Source: Devosia psychrophila
GTDB taxonomy: Bacteria > Pseudomonadota > Alphaproteobacteria > Rhizobiales > Devosiaceae
Length of the DNA stretch: 64,000 nt
NCBI RefSeq assembly: GCF_000971275.1
Contig: NZ_LAPV01000011.1
Span: 1 to 64,000, forward strand
Direction: 5' to 3'
Shown: positions 16,449 through 23,874 of the stretch, one piece after another
Layout of the letters: each line of letters starts with the position of its first letter
How positions within the stretch are numbered: the stretch's first letter is position 1
Position numbers and translations under genes: made by a program
The notes under the pieces: model-generated
Told to the model about the DNA's origin: nothing
Databases searched by the model: none
What the model saw: only the letters and a program-made list of their open reading frames with translations

Positions 16449-16561
16449 CACATCCTCCAGACAATCAATCTGGTTGTTGAATACGCAGCCACAATGGCAG
16501 CCCCAATCACTCCCTTGTTTGTGAACCTAAGTGGTTTCGGACGGCTTTCGCCCAAAGGCAT
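16448..16561 (-). CDS. Possible 37-residue membrane peptide
   Basis: ATG at 16561 opens a 37-codon frame with one likely membrane helix (VIGAAIVAAYSTTRLIVW). It ends in TGA overlapping the next gene's ATG (TGATG). The overlap suggests translational coupling, but there is no clear ribosome site of its own. It may be only an upstream reading frame. Confidence 0.3.
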   Translation of the reverse strand: MPLGESRPKPLRFTNKGVIGAAIVAAYSTTRLIVWRM

Positions 16562-16644
16562 AGTGCGTTCTTGTGGCGGCGATCCGCTGAACACCCAACC
16601 CCTAGTGGCTGGTAAGAATCGCGCAGCGTTCTCATTCTGTTCAC

Positions 16645-17124
16645 ATGGCAACGCTGCGAGAAATCAAGGATAGCGGATGGAGGGTCACGGTTCACTGTGA
16701 AGCCAATCTGGTCGGTCGTATATGCGCACACTACACACAACCCCGCATCGACCAGCTTATCCAATACCTGGGCGGCGACTTTAACCTAGTGCTTCAGCGC
16801 AACGAGTTCCTGTCTCGGTTCAAATGCCAACGGTGCGGCAGTAAGAACGCCACCATCCGAACCGTTCCGCCTTCCGGTGACGGCCTTATGGATGGTTCAG
16901 GCGGTGCCCATCATCACAGTCATATGCCGTCAATCGAAGAAAGGGCCGCGCGGGCCGCAGCATTCGAGGCCGAGTTCCGGCGGATGGGTTTCAAGACCAA
17001 CGCCGAGCTTGCCGCCGAGTCCCGTGCGAAGATCAAGGCCGAGAAGAATGCCGCCAAGACTGGCGCTGACTTCATTGGCCCTCCAAGCCCCTGGGCGCAT
17101 CGAAAGCGTGGCAAATGGCTTTGA
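16645..17124 (+). CDS. Zinc-ribbon-like hypothetical protein
   Basis: A 159-residue protein. A first half with VHCEANLVGRICAHY and FKCQRCGSKN (Cys/His pairs suggesting a small zinc site near 18-65) is followed by a His/Gly linker (GSGGAHHHSH). The second half is an Ala/Glu/Lys-rich helix (about 95-145). Proteins of this N-terminal type are frequent in rhizobial islands without known function. No ribosome site is obvious before ATG 16645. Confidence 0.6.
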   Translation: MATLREIKDSGWRVTVHCEANLVGRICAHYTQPRIDQLIQYLGGDFNLVLQRNEFLSRFKCQRCGSKNATIRTVPPSGDGLMDGSGGAHHHSHMPSIEERAARAAAFEAEFRRMGFKTNAELAAESRAKIKAEKNAAKTGADFIGPPSPWAHRKRGKWL

Positions 17125-17149
17125 AGTCGCAAAACGTCTACGGAAGGGC

Positions 17150-17338
17150 ATGGAAAACAATATCACTCCGCTTGAGCGCGCCTTCGAACTAGCAAAGTCC
17201 GGGCAATTCACTAACGTCGCCGACATCAAAAGACATTTGGGTCAGGAGGGTCTCAGCTCTGAGCAAGTCACCGGACGCACGTTGATGAATCAGTTGAGAG
17301 AACTGATAAGGACTGCCGCAGAACCCAAGTCGGGCTGA
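17150..17338 (+). CDS. Small helical hypothetical protein
   Basis: A 62-residue protein from ATG 17150, preceded by GGAAGGG. The sequence TPLERAFELAKSGQFTNVADIKRHL resembles a short helical family common in Hyphomicrobiales, with an N-terminal LERAFELAKSG and a later basic ADIKRxL helix that could bind DNA. It begins 25 bases after the preceding gene in the same orientation. Confidence 0.6.
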   Translation: MENNITPLERAFELAKSGQFTNVADIKRHLGQEGLSSEQVTGRTLMNQLRELIRTAAEPKSG

Positions 17339-17464
17339 TGAGCCGGTCGTTCAATTCGGACTGTTTTTTAAAGCTGTTGGTAAGGACGGCAGCAGCCGGC
17401 GGAGCTTGCGCCCAAAACTCTCACCGGCCCGGCGATTGCCTATCTAGTGCCAAATTACTTTGCG

Positions 17465-17632
17465 CTAGAAATCACTTTCCGAGAGGGCCTTAGCAGCAGC
17501 GTCGGCGCCTGGCCGGTCGGCGCCGAATTGCTCAATGATGAAACGCGCGCGCTCTAGTGCTATCTGGTGCCTGCGGGCGAACGCGAAGAGCTCATAAGGC
17601 TGCCCGGCTGGCTTTCTTTCGATGTCGGTCAT
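17465..17632 (-). CDS. Small hypothetical protein (55 residues)
   Basis: ATG 17632 to TAG 17465. The product is mostly helical and charged; PYELFAFARRHQIALERAR followed by FIIEQFGADRPGADAAAKAL resembles DUF3606-like small proteins with a helix-turn-helix appearance. No ribosome site precedes the ATG, which lowers confidence. It is the last gene of the minus-strand series at the left of the island. Confidence 0.45.
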   Translation of the reverse strand: MTDIERKPAGQPYELFAFARRHQIALERARFIIEQFGADRPGADAAAKALSESDF

Positions 17633-17988
17633 AATGGAAGATACGCGCGAGACGGTTCAAAGTTGCGTATGGCGCATATGTTTTACGCGGGGAACTCCGT
17701 CTACTGCCGGTCCTATGGCGTGGCACCCGTACTCATATCGCCAAATAAGAGAAGCCGCCGTGGGTACCACAGCGGCTTCTCTCCGGACCCGGCGCGGGGG
17801 GCTCATTGCGCCGGACGTGCACAAATCCACCAGTAGGCAGAAGGTTCCTAAAGCCATCGCCCAAACGCGGGACCGAAAGCATTGCAATGCAGTGCGAGAG
17901 CGAGGGCGATGGCTTCCGTTACTTCCGGAGACATATTGGCCCTGCTTTCCAGGTAGTGATGGCACTTTCGCCGGAAACAGTTTGCGCT
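17633..17988. other. Gene-poor stretch with a hairpin and one 28-codon frame
   Basis: No convincing gene. A minus-strand frame 17848-17934 could encode 28 residues (MSPEVTEAIALALALHCNAF...), without further support. The notable structure is the 35-base hairpin at 17748-17782. Longer frames here on either strand lack coding character. Confidence 0.5.
17748..17782 (-). terminator. Strong hairpin, probable terminator
   Basis: AGAGAAGCCGC (17748-17758) pairs perfectly with GCGGCTTCTCT (17772-17782), with an inner GTGG/CCAC stem around GTA. On the minus strand it is followed by TTATTTGG, moderately U-rich. It lies downstream of the coupled minus-strand genes ending at 17989 and is placed to end their transcript. 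Confidence 0.5.
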
Positions 17989-18165
17989 CTAAACCGCGGC
18001 TGCTTCCCCCCGCTGCAGGCAGATGACTTCGGACAGGAGCCGGTCGCATTCACGCTCGGCGGCGTCGGCGCGCTGGGCTTGTGCGCCAAGGGCCTTTTCC
18101 ACCTTCTGCAGCTTGTTGACCAAATCCCGCTTTGTGATGGCGCGGTTCTCCTCTTGCACCTTCAT
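17989..18165 (-). CDS. Short coiled-coil protein (58 residues)
   Basis: ATG 18165 overlaps the stop of the upstream gene (ATGA). The product (KVQEENRAITKRDLVNKLQ, KVEKALGAQAQRADAAERE, then CDRLLSEV) is a continuous charged heptad-like helix. It is probably an oligomerising phage accessory protein of unknown role. It is the fourth member of a translationally coupled set 19377 to 17989. Confidence 0.55.
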   Translation of the reverse strand: MKVQEENRAITKRDLVNKLQKVEKALGAQAQRADAAERECDRLLSEVICLQRGEAAAV

Positions 18166-18605
18166 GGTCGGTGTCCGGGAAATTGTAGGACTACTGGCGG
18201 CGGGAGCATTGCTCGAGCTTGGGCAACTAGCCGCTCGCCTTCATCCCAAACTTCATCCTTTTGATCCTCGGTCATGCGGCCATGGATGGGCATTTCGTCG
18301 GCTGGGCACCCCTCATTGATATCGTCGTGAGGCTCATCCTGCACATCGCCGCCGTGCTCGTTCTCATCCTCCCGGCTATCGTCGGGACCGCTCGACCAAT
18401 GCAGTTGCCCTATGGCACTACCTGTCGGCTCATTGGCGCCTAGCCATGGTTCGCAGTCCGCATCGCCTTCCATGGCGTCGAGCGCGTCCACAAGGGCGGT
18501 CAGGACGGCGGCTTGGCTCTCGATCCGTTCCAACAGGGCATTGCGCCAGTCGGCGGAGGCGATGCCACAGGGGCACCCGGCAGGGCGTAGGAACGCGGCG
18601 TTCAT
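18162..18605 (-). CDS. Hypothetical acidic protein
   Basis: A 147-residue, strongly acidic protein. The N-terminal helix WRNALLERIESQAAVLTALV precedes DALDAMEGDADCEPWLGANEP, an EPSLG-like segment common in small rhizobial phage proteins. A disordered Asp/Glu/His-rich middle follows, with PxxMPIHGRMTEDQ after it. ATG 18605 overlaps the preceding gene (ATGA). Function unknown. Confidence 0.6.
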   Translation of the reverse strand: MNAAFLRPAGCPCGIASADWRNALLERIESQAAVLTALVDALDAMEGDADCEPWLGANEPTGSAIGQLHWSSGPDDSREDENEHGGDVQDEPHDDINEGCPADEMPIHGRMTEDQKDEVWDEGERLVAQARAMLPPPVVLQFPGHRP

Positions 18606-18808
18606 TTACCTCCCCCCTCAAGCCGCGCGTCCAGCTTCGCGCCAACATCGGTTAATCGCTCGGCAATCGTGCCGAGTAGGCGGGCTAGGGCATTGCGCTG
18701 GTGTTTGTCTGTGACCGCTTCCACGGCCATCAGCGCCGCTTCGATCAGATCCCGCGCTTCGGACAATTGGTCGATAGTGTCGATCAAGTCGATTTTCCCG
18801 GCCATCAT
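18602..18808 (-). CDS. Small helical protein (68 residues)
   Basis: ATG 18808 overlaps the stop of the upstream gene (ATGA). The product is predicted all-helical (LIDTIDQLSEARDLIEAALM, then HQRNALARLLGTIAERLTDV) and resembles a short coiled-coil module. Its stop overlaps the next start by 4 bases. No known domain. Confidence 0.6.
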   Translation of the reverse strand: MMAGKIDLIDTIDQLSEARDLIEAALMAVEAVTDKHQRNALARLLGTIAERLTDVGAKLDARLEGGGK

Positions 18809-19377
18809 GCACCCATCTGCCGGAGGCCGCGCGAGAGGTTCTTTGCCGCGATGCGGTGATAGCGCTCGCAGAACTCCCCCAGCTCGCCACCTAGCCATGC
18901 CGCCATGCATGCAGCGCCCTCGGTCGTGGTCGGTACGGTTCTAGCGGCGATCCATAGCGACTGCCTGAACTCGTGCTTGGTCGTTTCATTCAGTCGGCGC
19001 AATTGGACAACGCCAGCTTTTCGGTCCCACGCGCGGGCAGCGATGGCCGCACTGCGCAACCGGCGTTTTGCCGCTGTAAGCTCCCTTTTAACCTGTTCCG
19101 GATCGACGCCGGCGGAGAGGAAATAGTCACTGGCGCCGCCTAGCTCGGAACCGCCAATCATCGAATACCGGCCCCATGAAATCATCGTGCAAGGCCTCAG
19201 CCCCAAATCGATCACGGCGCGGGCCTCTGCAGCATCGAGGCAGGCATAGGCCAGGTTGCTTGCCCGCTTGGCTTTGCGGATATTGGCGAGTGCGGCAATG
19301 GCCGGGTCAACGTCTGCTGCGACGGCGTTAGGGGAAATTGCAGCCAACGCGGCCAGCCCCAACGGAGCGGCTTTCAA
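18805..19377 (-). CDS. Exported-type hypothetical protein, start uncertain
   Basis: A 190-residue product from TTG 19377. The frame remains open upstream and reads SSRRTLLKAAPLGLAALAAI there, a twin-arginine signal with cleavage near NAVAA. However no ATG, GTG or TTG lies within about 25 codons upstream of the Arg pair, so TTG 19377 would cut the motif in half. The mature part is helical with conserved-looking WGRYSMIGGSELGG and HEFRQSLWIAARTVPTT. It heads the coupled minus-strand set. Confidence 0.55.
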   Translation of the reverse strand: MKAAPLGLAALAAISPNAVAADVDPAIAALANIRKAKRASNLAYACLDAAEARAVIDLGLRPCTMISWGRYSMIGGSELGGASDYFLSAGVDPEQVKRELTAAKRRLRSAAIAARAWDRKAGVVQLRRLNETTKHEFRQSLWIAARTVPTTTEGAACMAAWLGGELGEFCERYHRIAAKNLSRGLRQMGA

Positions 19378-19381
19378 CAGT

Positions 19382-19849
19382 GTGCGGCGGGATGATGCGA
19401 CTCTCGTTCTGAAGAATGGGCTTGTTGTCGCTTGCTTTGCTCGTGAGGCAGAAGGCTTTGGCCATGCCGTTGTTTCGGCTTACAGCGATATTGCAAAAAC
19501 GGGCGGAATTATCGAGCGCTTCGAGCCTGACTTTCTAGTCAGCCAAACGGAAATTGCAGCACGGACAAAACTATCGCGCGCCGCAATCAGCCTGTACGTG
19601 TCTGGAGAAAGGGGCAGTGGTTTCCCACCTCCCCATGCCCGCATCACATCATCAAGTCCGCTCTGGGACTGGGTTGAGGTGTCGTCCTGGATGCATAAGC
19701 ACGCCCAGCTTTCTCTGGAAGAAGTGGTAAACGCCCGCCTGTCGCGCGCCATTAATTGGTTCGTGCAAAACCCGCTTAAGGCCATGAAGGCTACGGACCG
19801 AGACCTGTGGGAGATTTTCGAGGGCGCCGCGAGAGAGCCATTTCTATAG
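19382..19849 (+). CDS. Helix-turn-helix protein of the island
   Basis: GTG 19382 gives a 155-residue product. The middle part FLVSQTEIAARTKLSRAAIS is a clear helix-turn-helix, followed by GERGSGFPPPHARITSSSPL and WDWVEVSSWM, the wing-like pattern of small prophage DNA-binding proteins that read a site and choose DNA targets like excisionases. An earlier ATG (19256) exists, but its first 40 codons lie over the opposite gene. Start positions of the two divergent genes are only 4 bases apart, which is unusual. Confidence 0.6.
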   Translation: MRRDDATLVLKNGLVVACFAREAEGFGHAVVSAYSDIAKTGGIIERFEPDFLVSQTEIAARTKLSRAAISLYVSGERGSGFPPPHARITSSSPLWDWVEVSSWMHKHAQLSLEEVVNARLSRAINWFVQNPLKAMKATDRDLWEIFEGAAREPFL

Positions 19850-20013
19850 AGCCGCCGCCGATCCAAACTGGTAAGCATCGACAAATCAAATGCTTGCGCT
19901 GACTAGTCGCTGGATCGGGTCGCTCTACTTCCCTCTACTTTAGAGGCGATGATGAGAAGGGTGTCCTCCCGGCATCTGCGTGTGTGTAACACCCGTGCAG
20001 GTATGTGGGTAAT

Positions 20014-20439
20014 TCATCGTTTCAGTTCCTCAAGCTTTTTGATGCGGTCCATAAGGTCTGTGGTCTCAATAGCCTTGCGGCGCCCTTCAATGGCACTGAT
20101 GAAACTGGCGCCCTCACTCGGGGAAATTGTGCCTGTGCTCATCGCTGCAATGATGCGGTCTAGCGCCTGGTTGATGCCTGCAATGGTGGAAGTGTCCGGT
20201 AACTCGACGGTTACGGTTCTGTCGGTTGGCGTCGGGCGAGGATGCAGATAAGGCGCGGACTTCTCTGCTGCCCAATCCCGTCGCTTTTCATCTGCCGTAG
20301 GGTCTCGCAGTATTTCCAGCATGTATTCCACTGGCGTAAGCCCGGCAGCGAGCGCTTCGGCAAGCGTGTCGGCGCTGCGCTTGTTCAAGCTGCCTTTGGG
20401 GCGTCCTGCCCCTTCTCGTGCGCCGCCAACTCTGGTCAT
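20014..20439 (-). CDS. Small-terminase-like phage protein
   Basis: A 141-residue protein. The start GGAREGAGRPKGSLNKRSAD is the basic DNA-binding motif found in phage small terminase subunits and DUF5681-type proteins. A region with LTPVEYMLEILRDP and WAAEKSAPYLHPRP follows, as in small terminases of alphaproteobacterial phages. The C-terminus ends in DRIKKLEELKR, echoing the RIxKLE motif of the neighbouring peptides. ATG overlaps the previous gene (ATGA). A true TerS role is inferred. Confidence 0.6.
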   Translation of the reverse strand: MTRVGGAREGAGRPKGSLNKRSADTLAEALAAGLTPVEYMLEILRDPTADEKRRDWAAEKSAPYLHPRPTPTDRTVTVELPDTSTIAGINQALDRIIAAMSTGTISPSEGASFISAIEGRRKAIETTDLMDRIKKLEELKR

Positions 20440-20708
20440 GCGGCGTTGTCCAGCTCCGCCAACATTTCTTCGACCGTTTGAGTTACGGGGATAACTTCCA
20501 CCAGCGAAAGCGGAGTGCCGGGCGCAGCCTCGTCATGGCCTGTCCAAACGAAATCAGTGCGCTGCCTTACGATGCCTTGCTCTGACAAAAAGGCGTTGAC
20601 CGTCTTGTTGGCGGGTCGAGGGTCGCCGCCTAGCAAAATCCAGCGGCCTAGAACCTGCGGGCCATAGTTTGCCTCAAGCCGACTGATGCGAGAGTTAAGG
20701 CCACTCAT
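20436..20708 (-). CDS. RIxRLE-motif small protein 1
   Basis: A 90-residue protein beginning MSGLNSRISRLEANYG. The N-terminal RISRLE helix is shared with three consecutive upstream genes. The rest (RWILLGGDPRPANKTVNAFL, later WTGHDEAAPGTPLSLVEVIP) is a small alpha/beta fold not recognised. ATGA overlaps on both sides place it in one coupled operon. Confidence 0.6.
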   Translation of the reverse strand: MSGLNSRISRLEANYGPQVLGRWILLGGDPRPANKTVNAFLSEQGIVRQRTDFVWTGHDEAAPGTPLSLVEVIPVTQTVEEMLAELDNAA

Positions 20709-21007
20709 ACGTTTTCATCCTCAGCGTAGTGCCGAACCGTTGTTTCGCCAGTTTTGAAGTCGGTCACAGACAACCGTTCCATCTTGCCGGAATAGATGCG
20801 GCGCATGGTGCCCGGCTCCACGCCAACAATTATGCGGTGAAAGATTCGGTCGTCCGGCTGCACTTCGACACCCTGGCCTCGTAGCCATTCGTGAAGTTCG
20901 TCGCTGGTCATTTCCCGCCCGCTTAAAACTTCGATATTGCGGCGGGGCTCGCCAACGGGCGCAAGCTCCCGCTCAAGCTTTTCTATGCGGGTGTTAAGGG
21001 TGCTCAT
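20705..21007 (-). CDS. RIxKLE-motif small protein 2
   Basis: A 100-residue protein starting MSTLNTRIEKLERELAP. A compact domain follows with LSGREMTSDELHEWLRGQG and a basic strand RRIYSGKMERLSVTDF. It shares the N-terminal helix and, loosely, the position of a GQG turn (EQG in the downstream gene), so the two may be diverged paralogues. ATGA overlaps join it to both neighbours. Confidence 0.6.
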   Translation of the reverse strand: MSTLNTRIEKLERELAPVGEPRRNIEVLSGREMTSDELHEWLRGQGVEVQPDDRIFHRIIVGVEPGTMRRIYSGKMERLSVTDFKTGETTVRHYAEDENV

Positions 21008-21138
21008 GGGGCGCTCTCACTGGTGGCAACTAGGCGTTTGCCGTGCTTGGCAACGTAGGCCAGCACTCCCGTCCAATAACTGTCTGCGACGGGCGCTGCC
21101 GACCGCTCTAGCTTCTCAATCCGAGTAGTGGCGCTCAT
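21004..21138 (-). CDS. RIxKLE-motif peptide 3 (44 residues)
   Basis: ATG 21138 to TGA 21004. It begins MSATTRIEKLERSAAPVADS and continues WTGVLAYVAKHGKRL. The motif, the ATGA overlaps at both ends and the frame conservation support it as a gene despite its size. Function unknown. Confidence 0.5.
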   Translation of the reverse strand: MSATTRIEKLERSAAPVADSYWTGVLAYVAKHGKRLVATSESAP

Positions 21139-21212
21139 GATTTCACCTGATTGTTTTCAGCCGCCGTTCCGTGGGTGGCTTCAAGTTTTGAGATACGGGT
21201 TGCCAAGGTCAT
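21135..21212 (-). CDS. RIxKLE-motif peptide 4 (25 residues)
   Basis: A 25-codon frame, MTLATRISKLEATHG followed by a short polar tail. It overlaps the preceding gene's stop and the next gene's start by 4 bases each (ATGA). The same N-terminal motif appears in the next three genes, so it may be a truncated paralogue or a motif-only peptide. Confidence 0.4.
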   Translation of the reverse strand: MTLATRISKLEATHGTAAENNQVKS

Positions 21213-21778
21213 AGCAGCGCCGCCCAATGGGGCGTGAAAGCCGCGACCATCTCGTCTACCAGGTCGAGGGCATAGTTGCGGTTCATCACATCGTCGCCAC
21301 TCGCAAAGATGACGCCGCGCCGAATTCCCTCGGCGGCGCAAATATCGACCAGCTTCGCCATGGCAGGCCCGGCGAGTGCGCCGACTGGATCGTCACGCAG
21401 CCGGAATAGCTCGACCATTTCGCTAAGCACTGAGTATTCATAGGCAATGTCGATGAGGTCTGCGACCGCAATGCCAAGGCGGTAGGAAGGCACATTGCGC
21501 AGGATGTTGAGGTACTGCATCTGTTCGCGCCCGCCCTGAGTGAACGGGGCCACGAAGTCACCAAGGGCGCGACCGCCAGCACCAGCAAGGCGAGGGAGGG
21601 CAGTTGCAACCGTACCAATACCGGCGCCTGTCAGACCGCCGCCAATGGCCGCTGTGCCCTTCCATTCTTCCGGGGCGGCATCTGCAGCAATCTGCGCACC
21701 CATGCTGCCAGTGCCGCCCGCAACCATGTTCCCCGCCGTGGCGCGGACGTTGCGAGCTTCACCGAAGATTTGGCCCAT
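21209..21778 (-). CDS. Phage protein C-terminal part, probably separated by frameshift
   Basis: ATG 21778 gives 190 residues. The first part (NVRATAGNMVAGGTGSMGAQ, PEEWKGTAAIGGGLTGAGIG, then FVAPFTQGGREQM) is a Gly/Ala-rich amphipathic region like the middle of large phage ejection or virion proteins. The second part (NVPSYRLGIAVADLIDIAYE..., then GIRRGVIFASGDDV) looks like a different segment. It overlaps the preceding gene by 20 bases in another frame. Likely the remainder of one larger gene reduced by deletion and frameshift. Confidence 0.45.
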   Translation of the reverse strand: MGQIFGEARNVRATAGNMVAGGTGSMGAQIAADAAPEEWKGTAAIGGGLTGAGIGTVATALPRLAGAGGRALGDFVAPFTQGGREQMQYLNILRNVPSYRLGIAVADLIDIAYEYSVLSEMVELFRLRDDPVGALAGPAMAKLVDICAAEGIRRGVIFASGDDVMNRNYALDLVDEMVAAFTPHWAALL

Positions 21779-22082
21779 GATCTGCTGAGCCTTCCTTCGC
21801 GCCACGAACGGCGGTTGCCTCGTCCTGCGCCCGTATCTGGATTTTGCGGCCATCAGGGGCTTGGATCGTAAACGTCTGGTCACTGCCCGGCCCCATCCCC
21901 AACATTGGGCGAGGACGTGGAACGGGAGCGATTTTCTGCGGCATCGGCGTCGGCAAGGCTTGAGCCTGCTGCTGCTGCGCGACCTGGGGGAACTTGCCCG
22001 CAATCATGGTGCGGATTTGGTCGTCAGGCATGTCGTCTGGAAAGCGGACAACGACCCCATCTGGCATGCGCACATCGACCAT
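21759..22082 (-). CDS. Phage protein N-terminal part, truncated
   Basis: A 107-residue product. MVDVRMPDGVVVRFPDDMP followed by QIRTMIAGKFP is the common start of large phage virion proteins in proteobacteria. A Pro/Gln-rich linker and a second similar strand module (QTFTIQAPDGRKIQIRAQDE) follow, then the frame ends abruptly. AGGAGG 7 bases before ATG 22082 is a strong ribosome site. Normal relatives continue for hundreds of residues, so this is an N-terminal fragment. Confidence 0.55.
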   Translation of the reverse strand: MVDVRMPDGVVVRFPDDMPDDQIRTMIAGKFPQVAQQQQAQALPTPMPQKIAPVPRPRPMLGMGPGSDQTFTIQAPDGRKIQIRAQDEATAVRGAKEGSADHGPNLR

Positions 22083-22093
22083 ATCAAAGCCTC

Positions 22094-22267
22094 CTACGCC
22101 GCGCGGGGTTCTGCGAGGAAAGCGTCGATTGCCTGCCGCATCAGCAGCGAGGCCGGAAGCCCGCGCTTGTTGGCGATTGCAAAAATCTTAGCCTTGGTGT
22201 TGGCAGGAACGGCGACCGTCAGGCGCTCGTCCATCACCTCGGGGTTCGAGTACTTCGAACGGTTCAT
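22094..22267 (-). CDS. Ribbon-helix-helix protein (57 residues)
   Basis: ATG 22267 with GGAGC 6 bases upstream, ending TAG at 22094. MDERLTVAVPANTKAKIFAI then ANKRGLPASLLMRQAIDAFL is a typical CopG/Arc ribbon-helix-helix: one basic beta strand and two helices. Such proteins repress their own operon. It is the first gene of the 22267-20014 coupled series, and the 264-base gap upstream is likely to hold its promoter and operator. Confidence 0.65.
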   Translation of the reverse strand: MNRSKYSNPEVMDERLTVAVPANTKAKIFAIANKRGLPASLLMRQAIDAFLAEPRAA

Positions 22268-22531
22268 CGAAAGCTCCTGATTTCCAGGCCTTCAATGTAC
22301 CCCGAGAGTCCACAACATGCAAGAATGTGTAGTAAATACAATAACTTAGCGTGCCAGCAAGCCCCCTTGCGTACCTAGACGTTTCTCATGCGTGAAGGTG
22401 AGGGGAATATCCGTCACTATTTTACTAGCCGACGCCCGGTTTTCATGGAGTGACAAAACTCGCCCCTCGCGCGCCTGCGCGTACTGCACAGAAAAGACCT
22501 GATCGCATCGACACGCAGGGACGAGACCCTA

Positions 22532-23584
22532 TTAAAGGAAGTCGACTACGACACCTTGCGACACCATGCTACCGAGTTCTTGAGCGTCCCAGTTCGTGAG
22601 GCGAACGCATCCATATGAGCTTGTTTTGTCAATTTTCGACGGTTCGGGAGTGCCGTGAATTCCATAGGTGGGCTTTGAAAGCGCGATCCACATACTCCCG
22701 ACTGGTCCATTCGGCCCGGGGGGAATTGTAAGGACTTCGGTGTTCTCGCCCTGCTGAAAGTTGATGTCGGGATTGTAGGTGTAGTTGGGCATTGAGGCGA
22801 CCACTTCCACCACATAGCTTCCGCTGGGTGATGGGGTGCCCTCACTGCCGATTGTTGCGGGATATGTGACTAAGAGTGTCCCTTGAGCATCATAAGCCCT
22901 CACTTGGCGCAAGGCTTTGTCAGCCTCAATTCGTTGGACTTCTCCGGTTCGGTCCGGGCCGGTGACAGCTACCGAAATAGACTCTCCTGGCTCGAAAACG
23001 GCGTTCGGGTTGAGAGCGGTGAGAAGGTCAACATCCATATGGAAGCGTTCAGCAAGCGCTTCTTGAACGCTGCCATAACCTAAAAAACCCAATACTGCCT
23101 TTTCTGCATAATCGTCCGGCGTTGGCCCGGTTACGTCTTCAAGGTCGGTAGCAGCGATAACATAACTGTCGATTGCGGGTTGCCCTGTTTCCACCAAAGC
23201 CAACAAGGCATCATCGACAATGCCTGTGACTGGCATTCCAGCCATGGCCTGAGCCCCCATGACCGCCTTGCGCAAATTTTCCCCATCAAAGCCGTCAATG
23301 ACACCCGGCGACGCGCCTTGTTGGTCCAAAAGGATTTGAAGCCTGGCGACGGCTGGATCAGGCGTCGCTGCAACTTCCGGCGCTGCGTCATCAGAAGTCG
23401 GCCCTTCCGGCGCAACGATATAGACCCGCTGAGGATCAGCGAAACGAGCGCCCAAGTCTGCTTCATTCACCGCTGCTGCGCTCATTGGCTGCGTCGGTAC
23501 AACTTGGTCTTGAGCCACACTGGACGTAATTCCGGCAAACAAGCTAGGGGCAGCAAAGAACGACACTAGGAACAGTCTGCGCAT
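22532..23584 (-). CDS. Exported L,D-transpeptidase (YkuD) with peptidoglycan-binding domain
   Basis: A 350-residue protein: signal peptide 1-24 (RRLFLVSFFAAPSLFAG...), a peptidoglycan-binding-like module near 60-125 (LQILLDQQGASPGVIDGFDG), and a YkuD domain in the C-terminal 140 residues. The active site shows HGTPEP near 310 and SYGCVR with the catalytic Cys near 326. Such enzymes make 3-3 crosslinks or attach proteins to peptidoglycan. ATG 23584 has GAGG 6 bases upstream; the frame is open for 98 more codons without coding character. It is an unusual cargo for a small integrated element. Confidence 0.85.
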   Translation of the reverse strand: MRRLFLVSFFAAPSLFAGITSSVAQDQVVPTQPMSAAAVNEADLGARFADPQRVYIVAPEGPTSDDAAPEVAATPDPAVARLQILLDQQGASPGVIDGFDGENLRKAVMGAQAMAGMPVTGIVDDALLALVETGQPAIDSYVIAATDLEDVTGPTPDDYAEKAVLGFLGYGSVQEALAERFHMDVDLLTALNPNAVFEPGESISVAVTGPDRTGEVQRIEADKALRQVRAYDAQGTLLVTYPATIGSEGTPSPSGSYVVEVVASMPNYTYNPDINFQQGENTEVLTIPPGPNGPVGSMWIALSKPTYGIHGTPEPSKIDKTSSYGCVRLTNWDAQELGSMVSQGVVVDFL

Positions 23585-23817
23585 TTGAACCTCGTCTTTC
23601 CCCACGAACGGCTTGCCAATCAGGAAGTTGCCATCTGTGATACGAGGTAACTCGATTTTGCTCGACATTTCTTTCATCCCCAGCCCTGCGATATCGGGCC
23701 GGGAGTGGAGTTTGGTGTTACCGTCACATGTCCGTAACGCGTGACGCTGAGTGGCGGTCTGGGGTCTAGGTTTTTGTATTTGTCTAGTTTGGTGTCTCGG
23801 TCTTAGTCTCCAGTCTG

Positions 23818-23838
23818 TGTCTCTGTCTCTGTCTCTGT
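23818..23838. repeat. Short tandem repeat (TGTCTC)n
   Basis: Three and a half TGTCTC units in the 290-base gap between the L,D-transpeptidase and the replication-type gene, inside a wider T/G/C-only stretch (23765-23840). Hexamer slippage here would not change any recognised reading frame. Confidence 0.7.
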
Positions 23839-23874
23839 ATATGCCTAGGGTATCGATACGGTATGGATAGGGTA

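Noticed and set aside
17657..18049. Minus-strand frame of 130 codons
   Set aside because: It overlaps the coupled 58-codon coiled-coil gene in another frame, crosses a terminator-like hairpin and lacks coding character.
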